DNA of 64,000 nt from Datnioides undecimradiatus (Eukaryota > Chordata > Actinopteri > Lobotiformes > Datnioididae), in NCBI GenBank assembly GCA_008933995.1, contig WARS01000069.1, positions 682,001-746,000 on the forward strand, given 5' to 3'. Shown here piece by piece: positions 12,096-24,960 of this stretch. Both the position numbers and the translations under genes were made by a program. Numbering within the stretch: position 1 is the stretch's first letter; each line of letters begins with the position of its first letter. Under the pieces are notes generated by a model. That model was given only the letters and a program-made list of their open reading frames with translations. It was not told the origin of the DNA and made no database searches.

Positions 12096-12124
12096 AAGAA
12101 GAAGAAGAAGAAGAAGAAGAAGAA
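12096..12124 (+). repeat. (AAG)n microsatellite
   Basis: Nearly ten AAG units at the end of a purine-rich stretch that starts near 12020. Confidence 0.95.
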
Positions 12125-12129
12125 TCGCA

Positions 12130-14110
12130 CAAAGAAAACAATGTGTTAGTTAAATGTTAATTAACCAGAGACAAAAAGGACGCACACAGGCCGGTGCAAT
12201 ATGAAAGCCGGGATGAAAAGAGGGGGAAGTATTCAGAAACATGCAGGGAGGGGGGGCGTTAGATTGACTGAGTGTGTTCACAACAAATACATGAAGGTGC
12301 GGAGGAAGCGGAGGCAGCAGGGAGGCTTAAGTATTAACCTATTAATGCGGCAGGTTTGTCATGCTGTAAGCCTCTTAGGAGGACCTTTCCGAGCCGAGAG
12401 GCGGTGAGAATGTCAATTTAGGCACTTTCTCCGCTGGTAATTACGCTCTATCTCTGGGCTAACGGCTTATTTTGCATGCCGGACGGACAGGGAGGAGATA
12501 TTAAACAGGAGATGCTGAAGCAGGGGACGGGCAGAGGAGACACAGTGGCCGTCTAATTGGTTGACAATACAAACGTGTAGGATGTGACGAGATAAACTCC
12601 TGAAAATTGGCTATTATTCGTTAAGACCGTGCTACGTTCTGCAGGCCTCTTCAGCTGTTGGCCTGTTTGAGCAAACAGATCTCGTCCGAACTTACAGAAA
12701 CTGAAACATGCTGTGTCATTTGACTTGTTCTCAGCGCCTGTGGGCCAATAAGCATGCAGCGTACCTGCAGCCGAGAGTCGCAGAGGCCTGCAGGTCCCAC
12801 GCCACTTAAACAACCACTTCCTTCGAACAATGGTTTCCCTCAGATTTAAGCAGCACTTTAGCATATTTTAGCGTATTGTTTTGATATCGCGGCTGGACAT
12901 TCATTGCTTTGATTCATCCCTGTGCTCACAAAGCATCAGAAACATCTGTTTTCAATACACGAACATCTGTAAAACCAGCCAAGCAGTAGATAAGATTGAC
13001 AAATCCATTCACTCTTGCGCCTTATGAAGCATTTAGCAGCTAACGAGCCAGACGGCCCCCCCAGGAGCTGGTGGTGGAAACCAAACCAGAACAGAGTCAG
13101 TAGTGGACGTGCACTCCTCAGGTTAGCTCCTCTGAACTTGCAGACATCAGCTGCACCAGGTTACGACATCCATTCCGGTTCAAAACCTCTACGAGGAGAT
13201 GATTAAGGTCAGTAACGATGAACAAAAGCTGTAATAATTGGGTTTGTTTGTATTTTAGAGGGTAAACCAGAGAAATCACAACATGTAGAACTTCTGGAAC
13301 TGCGCTGATGTCAACAATCACCATTGCAAAGGTTATTATTTTGTTAATTCTGCAGAAAACGAGACTGCAGCACCACTGCAGAGGGTCTGTAAGGCGCCTG
13401 AACTTAGCAACATGACAGTAACAAGAATCTAAATGTGAGAAACAAACGGGTCAGTGCAGCAGAGCGCCGTATTCTGCATGTCGTGAACACGGGTCTTGTG
13501 TTTGTTGGCTCTCTGGACTTTCAGCGCCCCGTGTCACACTAAGATCCGACCCCACGCTTCCCCTTCCCTGCAAGTCAGGCCTGCGTGCGCGCTCATCCCC
13601 AAAAACACTGATGATATTGCACGGCTAAATATAACATCGCATTTACATACCGTGTTTATTTGTAATTTAATATTTGCATAATGTCTCATCTGTAATGCAG
13701 CATTTGCATTCTGCCTCAGCTGATACCGTTTCGTGCATAATTGTCAGGCTTTCATGTGTTGTGCTTCCACCGAGGAGCCGTGTCAGACCGGCTCTCCTGC
13801 TCCTCACAGAACAGACCGGCTTTGACTGAGCAGCTTCAGCGCTTCTTGGCAGAGATCCTCCAAGTTTCTGGGACTCTACTGGAGGGAGCATCCTTCTCCC
13901 TGAGGAGGTTGTAGGGTAGTTTTACACAAGCTGACAGAGGAAAGACAGGAAATGTGAGTGACATGCGATAAAAGGTCCCCAGCCTGAACCAGTTCGTGCC
14001 TGAACCCCCCGGCCGGTGAGGTGTCCTGATTCAGCCTGTTCTTCCAAGCCTCACTTGATGCTGTTTGATGGAGATGTAATAGACTGTGAGTAGTCTTCAG
14101 ACATGAAAAC
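12130..14110. other. No gene seen
   Basis: Unique sequence. A stretch at 12405-12490 (gtcaatttaggcac, ggtaattacgctc, attttgcatgcc) has the texture of conserved non-coding DNA but was not tested. Confidence 0.5.
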
Positions 14111-14111
14111 A

Positions 14112-14160
14112 TCTTCTTCTTCTTCATTCTTCCTTCTTTTACACTCCTTCTTCTCACACT
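14112..14160 (+). repeat. Polypyrimidine (TTC)-rich tract
   Basis: Almost pure C/T with several ttc units. It ends just before the dispersed repeat at 14169. Confidence 0.75.
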
Positions 14161-14168
14161 GTCGAACT

Positions 14169-14335
14169 CATCCATCCATTTCCTGTAACCGCTGATCCTT
14201 TTTTGGGGTCGCACGGGTGCTGGAGCCTATCCCAGCTGCCATCGTGCAGGAGGCCAGGACGAGTCGCCAGGCTGACACAGAGACAGACACACACTCATGC
14301 ACACTCACATTCACCTAGTGCGCCCAGTTCACCCA
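14169..14335 (+). repeat. Dispersed teleost repeat fragment (catccatccattt type)
   Basis: Starts catccatccatttcctgtaa, then cgctgatcc, ggggtcgc, gctggagcctatcccagctg, gtcgccaggctgacacagag and acactcacattcacc. This order is characteristic of an abundant fish interspersed repeat, which I recall as the 3' part of a retroelement. Its continuation is lost. Family name not assigned. Confidence 0.75.
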
Positions 14336-15434
14336 TCATGCAATAAGATATCGTAGCCCAGGTATCTGGATACGTACGTACAGCACTAAAGCCCAGCGTC
14401 TCATGTTAGTCGTGTTAGCCATGTTAGCATTAGCTGTGCACAAGCTGTTTGCAATGATTACAGTATTCTTGCAAACAGATGAGCGTCAGGAAAAGGTCTT
14501 TTTGCATTATTTATGGTTAATTATGGCCGTTACAGGGTCGGTTCACGAGGCGCGTCCACGCCGGGTCTCTATCCCCGAACAGCTTTACGGACGCACCCTG
14601 GAAGCTCCTCAGAGATCTCATCTATTTTTCAGAAAGATAAACCCGCCCGGTTCTGTCGTGTGAATATTTCATCTCGCCCTCACCGTGCTGCCTCTCGGGG
14701 TAGTTCCCCTCTCCCTTTAGCTCCTGTTTTACCCCGCGACTGCGTTGTCTGGCCTCTGCCTCTCAAACAGTGCGATCTGGTGTTGTGTGTCTTTAACCCT
14801 GCAGCAGCCAGGTCTCGTCAAAAGGGGCTTTATGGCATCTTTTGGTTTATCAGCGGGTCGCCCTGTGTCACATTACTTTTGCTTTGTGCTAAAAGGAGAT
14901 AATAGCAGTTACTGCAAAACTGAGCCACTGCTCTTTCCGTAGCTTTGTCTCATCGGACATCTTCTCGTGTTTTGACCCCCTCGCTTGTTTCGAGTCCACA
15001 GCTGCGTTGAGAAACTACAACACTCAAAAGTGTTTTTCCCCCTTTAATAGAAGGTATCAAACCATGTTGAAGTCACAAAGAACCATGCCAGCAGCCACAC
15101 TGGCTTTGTTAGAGTCAAACCTTCAGTCTCTTCCTGTCGGCTCCTGTCATTTTCACCATTTCCCTCGGAGGCGTCCTCGTTTTCGCGTCTTTTCTTGTGA
15201 TTCTCATGCCAATTTTACACCAGACGCATCAACAGCAAACACACCCTTATCTGCGAAATCCCGGGGAAAGAGCAGCAAGGCAAACAAATCATTACAGCGC
15301 CTCTCTGACACCTGGAACAATCTCCCACTGTTATTAATGAGCGCTCATTAACCAAATCACATTAGCTGTGATTGTATAGGCTATCCGATGCAAAGGATTG
15401 ATTCAGATTCATTATTCAACTCGGATTCATTTCA

Positions 15435-15840
15435 AAGGGACCGTCTGCGTCTGAGCGAGGCGCCGAGAGGCGTGGCTAAGTGTTGGTATTTGAAAAGCTG
15501 GGAGTGGGAACGTTCTCGCATGTTGCCTTGTGAAGCATCACGGCGATAACGACCCGTTCGCTCTGACGAGGCGCTGAGCTGAGGCTGAAAAGCAGCGATC
15601 GCGCCCGACACCTCCACCCCTCCGCCGGTCCTCTGCCCCCTCAAACACACGCCGCTGCAGCCGCTCGGCTTCGGCCGTTCGCGCGATGACATAATTGGAA
15701 TAACAGGGCGGGTTGTGTCAAGGATAACGTGCAGAACACAGCCCGCGGCGGTGGGGATGGTGGGGGCGCGGGGGCATTTATTCTACTGCTGCACCAGCAC
15801 CGTGCAACCGCGCTGGAGCAGTGAGGGTGGAGTGCCGGCC
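15435..15840. other. CpG-rich patch
   Basis: Dense CpG, most concentrated at 15590-15685 where CG occurs every few bases, in G/C-rich DNA. There is no convincing start codon or donor. It could be an unmethylated regulatory island or promoter. Confidence 0.5.
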
Positions 15841-16282
15841 GCACTCTGACAGTGATGCTGTTTAACACCTTCGTCTGCCCTCTGGCCCAAAGGTCCGTCC
15901 GCATTACGGTGAAGTGGTGAGCACAGGCCAACAGCTGTATCTGTGTGTGCGTGCATATTCACACACGCGTGCACATAAAGACAATGCACAGTTACGTGCT
16001 GCACATCTCTAAATGCTGGTTCTCTCATCTCTAAATGGTAGATGGCAAAGGAGCTAATTAGCCGAGAGGCCCGAGGAATTGAGGAGCGGGGGGTTGAGAG
16101 GAAAGAGTGTGTGTGTGTGACGTGAAGGAGTGTGAAAGGAGGGTGGGTTAGGATGGAGAGAAGGACGGAAACGAAAACGAAATGTTATTTTTAGTTTAAC
16201 CTTGAGAGCTTTTATGATCGCGGAGGCTGAGGCGGGGGCCGAACCCTGGTGTGCATCTGGAGGCGCGTGGGCGGATGTACAG

Positions 16283-16303
16283 TAAAATAAATAAATAAAT
16301 AAA
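16283..16303 (+). repeat. (AAAT)n microsatellite
   Basis: About five aaat units, followed directly by a short ACAC/CGCG run. Confidence 0.85.
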
Positions 16304-16563
16304 AACACACACGCGCGCACACGAAGCTTCTCCCGCACCTTCAACCACAAACAGCAGAGCAGAGTCTCTGGAGACGGCGCTCTTTGGTGATGAAACACAA
16401 TTAGACCGGGCGCTCTAATTAAAGCGGCGGCGGAAGTTACTTGGCGCCTACCTGTACACTGAAGTGGGTCAGCGGGGGCTTTTTGTGCTCGACACAACAC
16501 CTAAAGACTCTTCTCACATTTTAATTAGTTTTTCAATTAGTTGCTCGAAGGGTGTGTGCGCTG

Positions 16564-16567
<4 letters not shown>

Positions 16568-16597
<30 letters not shown>
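16568..16597 (+). repeat. (TG)n microsatellite, left arm of an inverted pair
   Basis: Fifteen TG units. The complementary (CA)17 lies 110 bp downstream. Confidence 0.95.
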
Positions 16598-16599
<2 letters not shown>

Positions 16600-16702
16600 C
16601 TGCGCTTTTTTAGGTTGTGTGTGCACACGTAAGAACAAATTAAAGCGTTTCCGACAAAGACCGAGCGATCGCGGACGTGAGTCACCGGGAAGATGGGCGT
16701 CG

Positions 16703-16707
<5 letters not shown>

Positions 16708-16742
<35 letters not shown>
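16708..16742 (+). repeat. (CA)n microsatellite, right arm of an inverted pair
   Basis: About seventeen CA units preceded by cgcg. Complementary to 16568-16597. Confidence 0.95.
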
Positions 16743-16744
<2 letters not shown>

Positions 16745-17204
16745 TTAACCCTCAGATCTGAAGTGTAATGTATTCAAATTGGAATTTCACCGCCGTCAAT
16801 ATCTGTATGAGTTCATCAGCTCGGCGATATGAACGTGATTGGATGTGACGTGGGTAATCAGACGTAATGCGTCTCTCTCCCGACCTCTCCCTTTCTCTCC
16901 GCCCGCCTCAGTTAATCGCTTCCTTCTCGCGCCGCCGTGTGAAAACAGCGCGAGCGGCCGGTGTCGCAGGACAGTCGGTCGAGAGCCAAAGGGAAGGAAA
17001 GCGTGAAATCCATCTGCAGAGTGTTTCTGATGTAGAGGATGAAGTGAAATCATGAAAGACCGATCGATGGTCGGACGAGCTACTGGGGCGCACCCCTGAT
17101 CCTTTACTCTCTCTGCTTCAGTGAAGTTTAACGCAACTTGGCCGCCAGCGCTGTTCCTCCAGCTCCGCGGTTGTTAAAGCCCACTGCAACTTGTTGTGGT
17201 GTGT

Positions 17205-17265
17205 GAGCGTCTGATTGGCTGCAGGTGCATTCGGTTAATTGACCAGGGAGCTGATTGGCTCTTTA
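17205..17265 (-). promoter_or_regulatory. Two inverted CCAAT-box words 40 bp apart
   Basis: The 10-mer ctgattggct occurs at 17211 and again at 17251, reading agccaatcag on the minus strand, which is a strong NF-Y type CCAAT box. There is no TATA box or clear exon next to it, so promoter activity is inferred only. Confidence 0.35.
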
Positions 17266-17914
17266 CACTTCCTCCACTTCCTGTGAGCTCTCCTGTCTCC
17301 ACCTCCACAGTCTCTTCACAGAGAGATGTATTTCAAATTGATCTGAAAGCGATCGCAGCCTCCTCAGGAGGAGACGTCGGTGTTTCCCCGGGGCCAGGTC
17401 GGAAACAGCAGCACCTCAGCTTTTGCTCAGCACTTGTATTTGCAGGAGCTTGGCCAGTGAAAGAGCAGGGAGCACCCAGCGTTACAGGAAACATCAGAGG
17501 GATTCGCTTTAATTTAAGAAGTTTGATCCTCAGCCAGACTCACAGCGAGATGACGAGTCAGCTGTGCACCAAGATCTGCGACCAGGAGACGCATCAGAGC
17601 GCCAACGGTCGTTCTTGTGTTTGCACCAACATTTCACCTTCACACGTTTCACCTGTTTAAGTTGACGTGTTGCTCAGAGTCGAACTGACAGCTGCATTTC
17701 CCCTCCGCAGTCTATGTCTGACCAGGTTTCGTACTTTTCTGCAGGACAGAGGGTGAAAGGTGAGAGGTGAAACGTTTATTTAGAAATGAATTATGAGGAA
17801 CACGAAGCTGCCGTAATGATCTTTCTGTTGCTGTTTCATGCAGCTCTCCTCTATTTCCCTTTATTCCCCATGTTGTTACAGTATTATAAGACTTGGCCAC
17901 TCCGCTGCTCATGC

Positions 17915-17924
17915 ATGTGTGTGC

Positions 17925-17957
<33 letters not shown>
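17915..17957 (+). repeat. (TG)n microsatellite
   Basis: Just over forty bases, with one gcgc interruption near the start. Confidence 0.95.
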
Positions 17958-17959
<2 letters not shown>

Positions 17960-18088
17960 CGACTTTATGTTAAATTACTTCCAGCTATTTTCTTTCCTCG
18001 GTGCGGACTAATCCTTATTAAACCGGCTCAATTTGTGCAGCGTTCAAGGGAAAAGGTGGCATTTCCACTGACCCACAGCCAGAGGAAG

Positions 18089-18090
<2 letters not shown>

Positions 18091-18120
<30 letters not shown>
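18091..18120 (+). repeat. (TG)n microsatellite
   Basis: Fifteen perfect TG units, 134 bp after the previous TG array and in the same orientation. Confidence 0.95.
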
Positions 18121-18122
<2 letters not shown>

Positions 18123-18319
18123 AGCCAGACCTCAGCTGCTCTGCTGCAGTTGCTCGTTGCCTGAGAGTCTATAATTTGTACTATATTAGCGTGTTCATAT
18201 ATGTACACGAACGTCTGAGATGATGGCGTCGCCTCGAACGGGTCAGAGTGTTCAAAGTGCACTTTGTGTAACGGGAACAGAAACAGACCTACATCCTGAT
18301 AACTATCACCCTGAGCTTC

Positions 18320-18500
18320 CACTCGAGAACGGCGAGGCCGCGCCGCACAGGACCAACTCCTCCGATGATTAAAGATCGCGGCGCCGGGAACACGGGGGCC
18401 ACCCCCTGCGAAGCGACTCGGTCGGCGAGCGCAGAGCAAATGTCGCGCAATTTCGAAAAAGCGTTTCAAAGGGAAAGTGGCGGCGCCGCGTCGCGTGGGT
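18320..18500. other. Dense CpG cluster
   Basis: I count about 28 CpG in about 180 bp (one per 6-7 bp), including repeated ggcgccg and cgcg words. The overlapping ORFs on both strands show no family resemblance, so I read this as a regulatory island, not coding DNA. Confidence 0.6.
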
Positions 18501-18699
18501 TGCTTTTGAAGGCGACTCTGACAAATGCGCACGGCAGTTCCTTCACAGGAACGCAGGCGGGCCTGTGCTGTGTGTTAATTGCTCGGCTTAAGGCTTCAAA
18601 GGAGAGCGGCCGGAGGGACTCATTAAAACGAGGAAGAACAAGGAAGAGCGCAGGCAGGATGAGATGAAGAGAAGGAGAGAGAGAGGAGGCTGAGTGATG

Positions 18700-21600
18700 G
18701 TCAGGAGGACAAAGGCTGGATATTCTCATCTGTCAGGTTCAGGACGAAGAAGTGACTCCGACAACTGGAGACGAGAAATACAGAGTGAAACAACGGGAAT
18801 GACTGCACAGTTCATCAAGCTTGAAACTTGGCTGTTGACCTTGAAATCTGCACTTTCACAAGCGGCATTTACAATTTCTAGAATCCTAAAGCACCGCTGT
18901 CCAAATTCAGCCCGAAGCTTCACCTCGAAGCTTCATTAAAATCCATCTTGTGAGCTTAAACTCTGAGAAACATGGACAAGGTGCGACCGAAATGTTTCCA
19001 GAAGGTGTCCGCTGCAAGGAAGGAGGTCAATGCGTCAGATCAGGAGGACGTGCTGGCTGTTTGCAGGGTTGTGCGCCTTAGATTCATCCCACAGGGTCAA
19101 ACTGTCAGAGTGAAGCTCCACTGCACCGTTCTGAATCATCTGAAGGAGAAACTTTGGTGCAACTTACCAACATGTTGTTCTGGTTCTCCATCGTGGCTCG
19201 AAGCTTTGCAGACACACGTTGATCTTTGCCTCCAGCAACACAATCGGCGCTCCTCATCCATGGAGGCTGTTCTTGAAGCTGCTCTTGATCTAGTGCAATG
19301 AAATACGCTTTTGCTACGACTCTGTGGAGTCTTTCTTTTGCTCTTGCAGGCTCGACTCTCCTACGCTGACAGGTGTATCGTCCAACCTCAGTGACTTAGC
19401 TGCTTCAAGACAAAGTAAGGGAATATCAGGACGTATGTGCACGCTGCCGCGGTGGATAGAAGGACGCTGCCACAGTCGCAGAGTAATCTAAAACCTCCTG
19501 AGTGGCTGAGTCAGACCTCTGACGAATTGTTGGGACTTAATGAGCCGGAAGATGAATTACAGCGTTTGGTCTTTTAGAGAGAATGAACTCAAGTGTCTGA
19601 ATGATCTTGAACACACAAACAGCGACTTCCTGTCAATCTCTTCGCTCATCCTTAAAGTATTTGAGCCGGTGGCTTTTCCTTTAAAGTAGACCAACAATGT
19701 CTGGTTGTTGTTGCTGCAGCGTGTTTTCAGTGGATAACTCGCTGCTTTGGGCGAAGGCTCTCAAAGGAGAGGAGGAAGATTGTCTCGATCTAAAGAGATT
19801 AGTTGAGTATGATGACGTTGGAGAAGTAATAATCTGCTCTTACTCAGATTGATCAGCACTCGGCAGAAACCCAGTCGTCCTGTGGTTATTGTTTTTACTT
19901 TTATAGAGTGCTTTTTGAAAACGTCAGAGGAAATTTAGGCCAAACTGGACCGAGGAGGAGAAACGTGCTGTTGGAGGCATTCTGCAGAAGTCATTTTGCC
20001 AAATAAACAGTTTTCTCCATGGCAATGCGACGAACGCGGCAGCGAATAACAGGCGAAACGTTGTTCCTGGCACTTTTCCTGCTGCAGCTGTGGATGGAAA
20101 AAACCGCCGCGCAGTCGAGAGAAGTCTCAATCCAGGCAGTAGCAGGTGACTGATAGACACTGTGGAGAGCGGAGGAGTGAGGGACGGCAGGAAACAGACG
20201 AGGATGAACACAAACATCAGTCTGAGTGAGAGATGATGAAGGAGGGAAGAGTGCACTGTGTACACAAACACACAAAACGCACAAAACACAGTTATTCAGG
20301 AGGTGTTTCTCCACACGTCAGCACCGAGTTAACACACAGCATCTGCACACTCATTTGAACGTGTTGCACAATGCATCTGCAGGTTATCCCCTGCTTCCTA
20401 TTGGTCAGCTAATCCAGACCTTTCAAGCTCGCCACTTTGTTTAAGATGCACCGCTCAAATAAATGTCACTGTTGATCGTTGATCAAGTCCATTTTCAATT
20501 TTCTTTTGATGTTTTGCATCATTTTACTTCCTGATCGCATCTGATTGCCATTTATTTGCTGCAGCGCACGGCGCGTGATGCTCTTCCTGGCTTGGAACCA
20601 GTTTTCCTTCACTCCCTCCCACCATCCTCGCTGAACTCAGCAGCAGCTGAGCGGCAGATTGCCGCCCACAGCCAGTCGTTTGCTCTGAGTGGGACCTTTA
20701 GTGTTACTGTATGAATCTGCCCCGAAACTGTCTCACACCACGTAGATAATCAGGCTTTGATTGCAAGCGATATCGCCTGCCGCTTCCCGACGTTCGCACT
20801 AAAAAACAACCGGTGGCACATGCAATTATGCACAAGTATCCGACAATGAGTGCACGCTCTGAAAAACAGGTGGTTTATTGTTTGAGCGGACAAAAGGCTC
20901 GGCGTCTCTCATCGCGGCCCGTGAAGTGAGCAGCCAGATGCGGGGCGTCCTCTGCCGCAGCTTTTGTGCTCGCGTTTGAAAGTGCAGGAGAAACGACTTT
21001 AAGGGCGTTCATTCATCCTGACGTTTGTTTCGGTTCGCTCCGCCAGCCTCGGCGGGCGACGCCGCGAGATGGTCGTCAAGGTAATCAATTTACAATGCGC
21101 TAATCATGGCACCCGTGCTGTATGCTAATGCATGTGCAGCTAAATGCACCGGGAGGTGGTTCCAGAGAGGTATGCGGGCCAACGTGGCAGCGGCGGTGAC
21201 TGGAGGTGGGAAGTTTCCTGATGAATGACTGGGAGAAGCTGTGGGAGGAGGACAGCAGGTGTGATTCATGGTGGAGTCTGAAGCTGGCAGCTGTTTAGCT
21301 GCTGCACGGTGGGTGCTCAAGCTGCAATCTCTTTGGTCATATGCATGGAGGAGGGCGGGGTGGATGCATGGGTCAAACAAACACGGGGCTTTGACCCAGG
21401 AGACGTCATGGGGCTGCTGAAAAACCAACGTTTTCACAGAAGAAGAGTCAAAAACTCTCAAAGATGATTTTACAATCATGGGAAAACATTCAACTCTAAT
21501 ATAAATCAATGCATTTAGTGTTTGCATGTGAAGGTACCTACAAGAACTCGCTCTCTCCGTCATTATTTGGAAAGTTCGTCATGTGTTAAAGCCCGTGCAT

Positions 21601-24500
21601 TGATCTGAACCTAAAAGCAGACAGCAAACAAACCTCAGCTCTAGTCTGACCACTCGAGAAGTCCGAAAAGAGCATTGACACATCCTGCACACACCGACTC
21701 CCACACAGACACTCGCTCTCCTGCGTGATGCACGCCACGTTTCCACATTTACCGGGGAAAACACAGGCTCAAACATCTTTTAGATACTTCAGTCTTTTCC
21801 TTTGGCAACTTCAAAGGACATTTCGTCCTCAAGCCTTTTGCAAAATTTCACCAAAGCCAAACAAACCTTGACAAAGCATGTCGGAAAAGAACTTGTAAAG
21901 AGGACCGCGCGCCAAAAAACACTTTTGATGTCGTTAACACCCCTGGAGCTGCGAGTCAGAGACTCAGACATAAACACTGCGCTAAACTGTCGGCTCTCAG
22001 TCGGAGAGTTGCACCGCCGGCCTCTTTGCTTCTGTCTGACGGCCAGCTTCAGCCCACCGACTGCTGGTTGTGGGGTGACGGCGGCGCTGCACAGATACAG
22101 ACTGTGAACGCAATCGCTTGCAGGAAGGTGGACTACCCCACCAAATCAGAAACCCCTCACCCAGAGAGACACCAAACCAACCTCAAAGAAGAAGTGAACA
22201 CAAAGGCACTTGAACGCACCATAAAGCCTACAGCAACACCCGACCTGCACGGAAATAACTCTCCGTACCAGCAGGCGGCAGGCGGCGACAGGGAAACTAC
22301 AGCTTGTGCATCCACAGACCAAACAAAACGACGTTTGCCGAACATCTTCAATCTTGGGTACTACAGCGACCTCCATCAGCAAAAAGCCACCAGCCGAGGT
22401 CCAACTGGTGTCAGTGGTGCACCGCGGCCACAGACGCCAACCGACTCCGACCGACTCTGACCGACTCCTTCAATCCCTTTGCTTTTATGAAAACACATTT
22501 CCGTCCACGCTCAGAAGGGAACATCCTGCACTGCTGCATCCGCTCACTGCACGACTGAGTGCTGACTATAGCTGTTTCTGCTTTTTTGAATGTCTGAACG
22601 TGTTTCGCTGCTCATTGTGTCGGCAACCACATCAGTGTATCCATTACAGAGCGAGTGACATCTTCAGTTCAGCCGCTCTGCCTCAGACAACAGGCACTCT
22701 GTCGAGCAGCAACACAAATGTGATAAAATGTCAGATTTGGTGAGGCCGGTGTGTGTCAGCGTCCTGTGTGTGTGTGTGTCTGTGTTAGCGCTGAGACATT
22801 ACGCAGCCCAGTGATTTCCATTTAAATTTCCCTTTGGTCCTCTCGCCATGTCTCCTTTGACTGCTCCCGTCCCTGGTGGCTCTCCACAGCAACACGCTGG
22901 TGCATTTAGGAGGTCAGCGCTGTTTTAATAACCTCTCCACACTCTCGCAGTCAGCTCAAGGGCTGGGTGCCGGCGCAGCGTTAACCACGCTGGGCAGCAG
23001 GGTGCTGGCAGATGGGAAGGTCCTCCAACGAGAGCTGCACTCCCTCAAAAGTCAAACAGCAGAGTCTCACCTCTGAAGTGTTCAACTTCCCTTTAGATTT
23101 CAACCAACATGAGCCCATAATGTTCTGGAAAATGGTGGCACCGTGCGCTCCGAGGCTGCGTTTCCTTCCTCATTTCACTTTTCCTGCAGCTGACTTAAAG
23201 CCAGCCTTTGTAATCAGGCAATTACACAGAAGAAAGCCAAGCAGCGAGCATTTACGCGCTTGTTGTGCAACGTTCCTGTGAACCGCGGCGTCGAGGAACT
23301 GTACGGGCCTTTGTGAGGCGAGGCCGCGGCGGGGGAAACAAAATTACTGAAAGGGATGTGCATTTCATCCAGTTTGAAGCAGACGTCCTCTGTTTCTAAA
23401 GGGTTCCCTGTGGAGGGTTTCAGCAGAGAGAAGTTCTGTTTGTGTTCAGTTTCTCGCGCTTAACAAACACGTGTTCCGTATTTCCTCCTTCGTGAACGGT
23501 TCGCGGAGCCAGTCTTTGACACGTTTTAAATTAAACATTGTTTGCATCCATGTTTCTCACCAAATCTGGGAATAAAACCTCCGACAGTCACCCTTTCAGC
23601 TCTGTTTTGGTCTCCACCAACTCCTCAGAGACTCTACGGCCTCTACGCGATCCTCTGTCTTCTAATGCTAATGCTAATTGCTAACAGTGCTTAGCTCCTG
23701 TTTGCTTAGCATGTAGCAGAATGACCCGGCCACTTGTCTCGATGTTTGGATTGTTTCATGCAGACGAATTGGACACAAGATGTTTCCAGGCGACATCTGA
23801 GAGTTGTCTGTCAGTCTGCTGCGGGCCGCTAACCTTCTTTGTGGCGTTTAGCTTTAAATACCTCGAGGCACGCTGCAGAACAGATGCACCGTCGCTTCCC
23901 GCCTTCTTTCTTCCACTTTGAGAAAGCCGACGTTGGATGAATCAAACCAAACCTACTGTTTAGTGACACCAGGAGCTGCAGATCAGTGAATGTTACTGCC
24001 AGAACGACGTATGTGACCCGTTTGATGGTACCGGTCACAGGGTGCTGGGCAAACACGAGGTTAACGGTCGCTGTTTAGTTGCGTTTAGGCACCGAAACAT
24101 CTCGGTTGCGTTGCAATAATTGCGTCAATCACTTAAGTTCTGCACAAACTTAACATGTGTGACACTGGTTTGAATACGCCAATGATAACCTTTGGGTTCA
24201 CTGGGTTCAGCCTCCGTCACACGTGTTGCATCTACGCGTCACACCAGCTTCTTCAACCCCGAACCTTCATTCCTTCGACTAAAAGAGGTTTTCCAGACGC
24301 AGGCAGATTCAGTTTTTTGTTACCCATTAATAATCGAAGTCGAGAACAAGCCGATAAGCTCCCATATGTCAGAAAAGCAAGTATATGTGCAGAGCTGTTG
24401 ACATAATGCATAATGCTTTGTATGTTCTGACTTGAACAGACTGATCTCGATTAATCCGTGTGAAGCAGAAACCCAACGTCTGCGTGTCGGTGGAGAGATT
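18700..24500. other. No gene seen
   Basis: Mostly unique sequence with a few short TG words (for example 22765-22779) and the candidate element at 21080. ORFs of up to about 157 codons lack domains. Confidence 0.5.
21080..21180. other. Candidate conserved non-coding element
   Basis: gtaatcaatttacaatgcgc, ctaatcatggc and atgctaatgcatgtgc (POU octamer-like) lie within 70 bp in otherwise unique sequence. Inference only. Confidence 0.22.
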
Positions 24501-24940
24501 ACAGCGAGGTGAAGAAGAGGCTTAAGGGAACGTGCAGCTCGCTCCACGACTCAGGACGCTGCTGCGAGGGATCGCGTCTGCGCGTCGCACCGCCATTTTT
24601 CTACGTGCGCCGTTCAGCGGCAGAAGAACGCAATCACGTGTTTTCATGCGCAGAGAGCGAAGGTCATACACTGACTTTTCATCCAGCTTTAAGCTTTTTT
24701 CACAGATGCACTCCTCAGACATGTTGAGGATCAAGGATTTGAGTTGCAGGAGATCTGGTTCGGTGCTCCGGGGTCAGGGTGTGGCGGGAGGAGCTGACTG
24801 TCCTGCAGACAGTATTGGGCAGTGGTGTCATTGTTCTGCAGACGCTGTGTTGTGCAATGAACGTTTAATTCATTATCAAGACTTAAAGCACAGAAGCACG
24901 TTTGTGAAAAGCCTCCTGAGGAACCTGACTATAGTAAAGA

Positions 24941-24960
24941 CAGCAACTCCCATGATTCCA
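24941..24960 (+). promoter_or_regulatory. ZNF143/SBS-like motif upstream of GC-rich DNA
   Basis: cagcaactcccatgattcca resembles the ZNF143 promoter motif (actacaactcccatgatgc type). It is followed within 80 bp by an inverted CCAAT box (tgattggctg, 25039) and then GC-rich DNA to about 25450. It may be the edge of a promoter, but no transcript structure is visible. Confidence 0.3.

Noticed and set aside
15741..15774. G-quadruplex
   Set aside because: Only three G-runs of three or more are present close together. A fourth is missing.
16533..16768. ORFs rich in Cys-Val or Thr-His alternation here and at 11.6, 25.7, 25.9, 31.5 and 33.7 kb
   Set aside because: They are translations of (TG)n/(CA)n arrays.
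22026..22460. 144-codon ORF
   Set aside because: No recognisable domain, no start context, and overlapping frames are also open.
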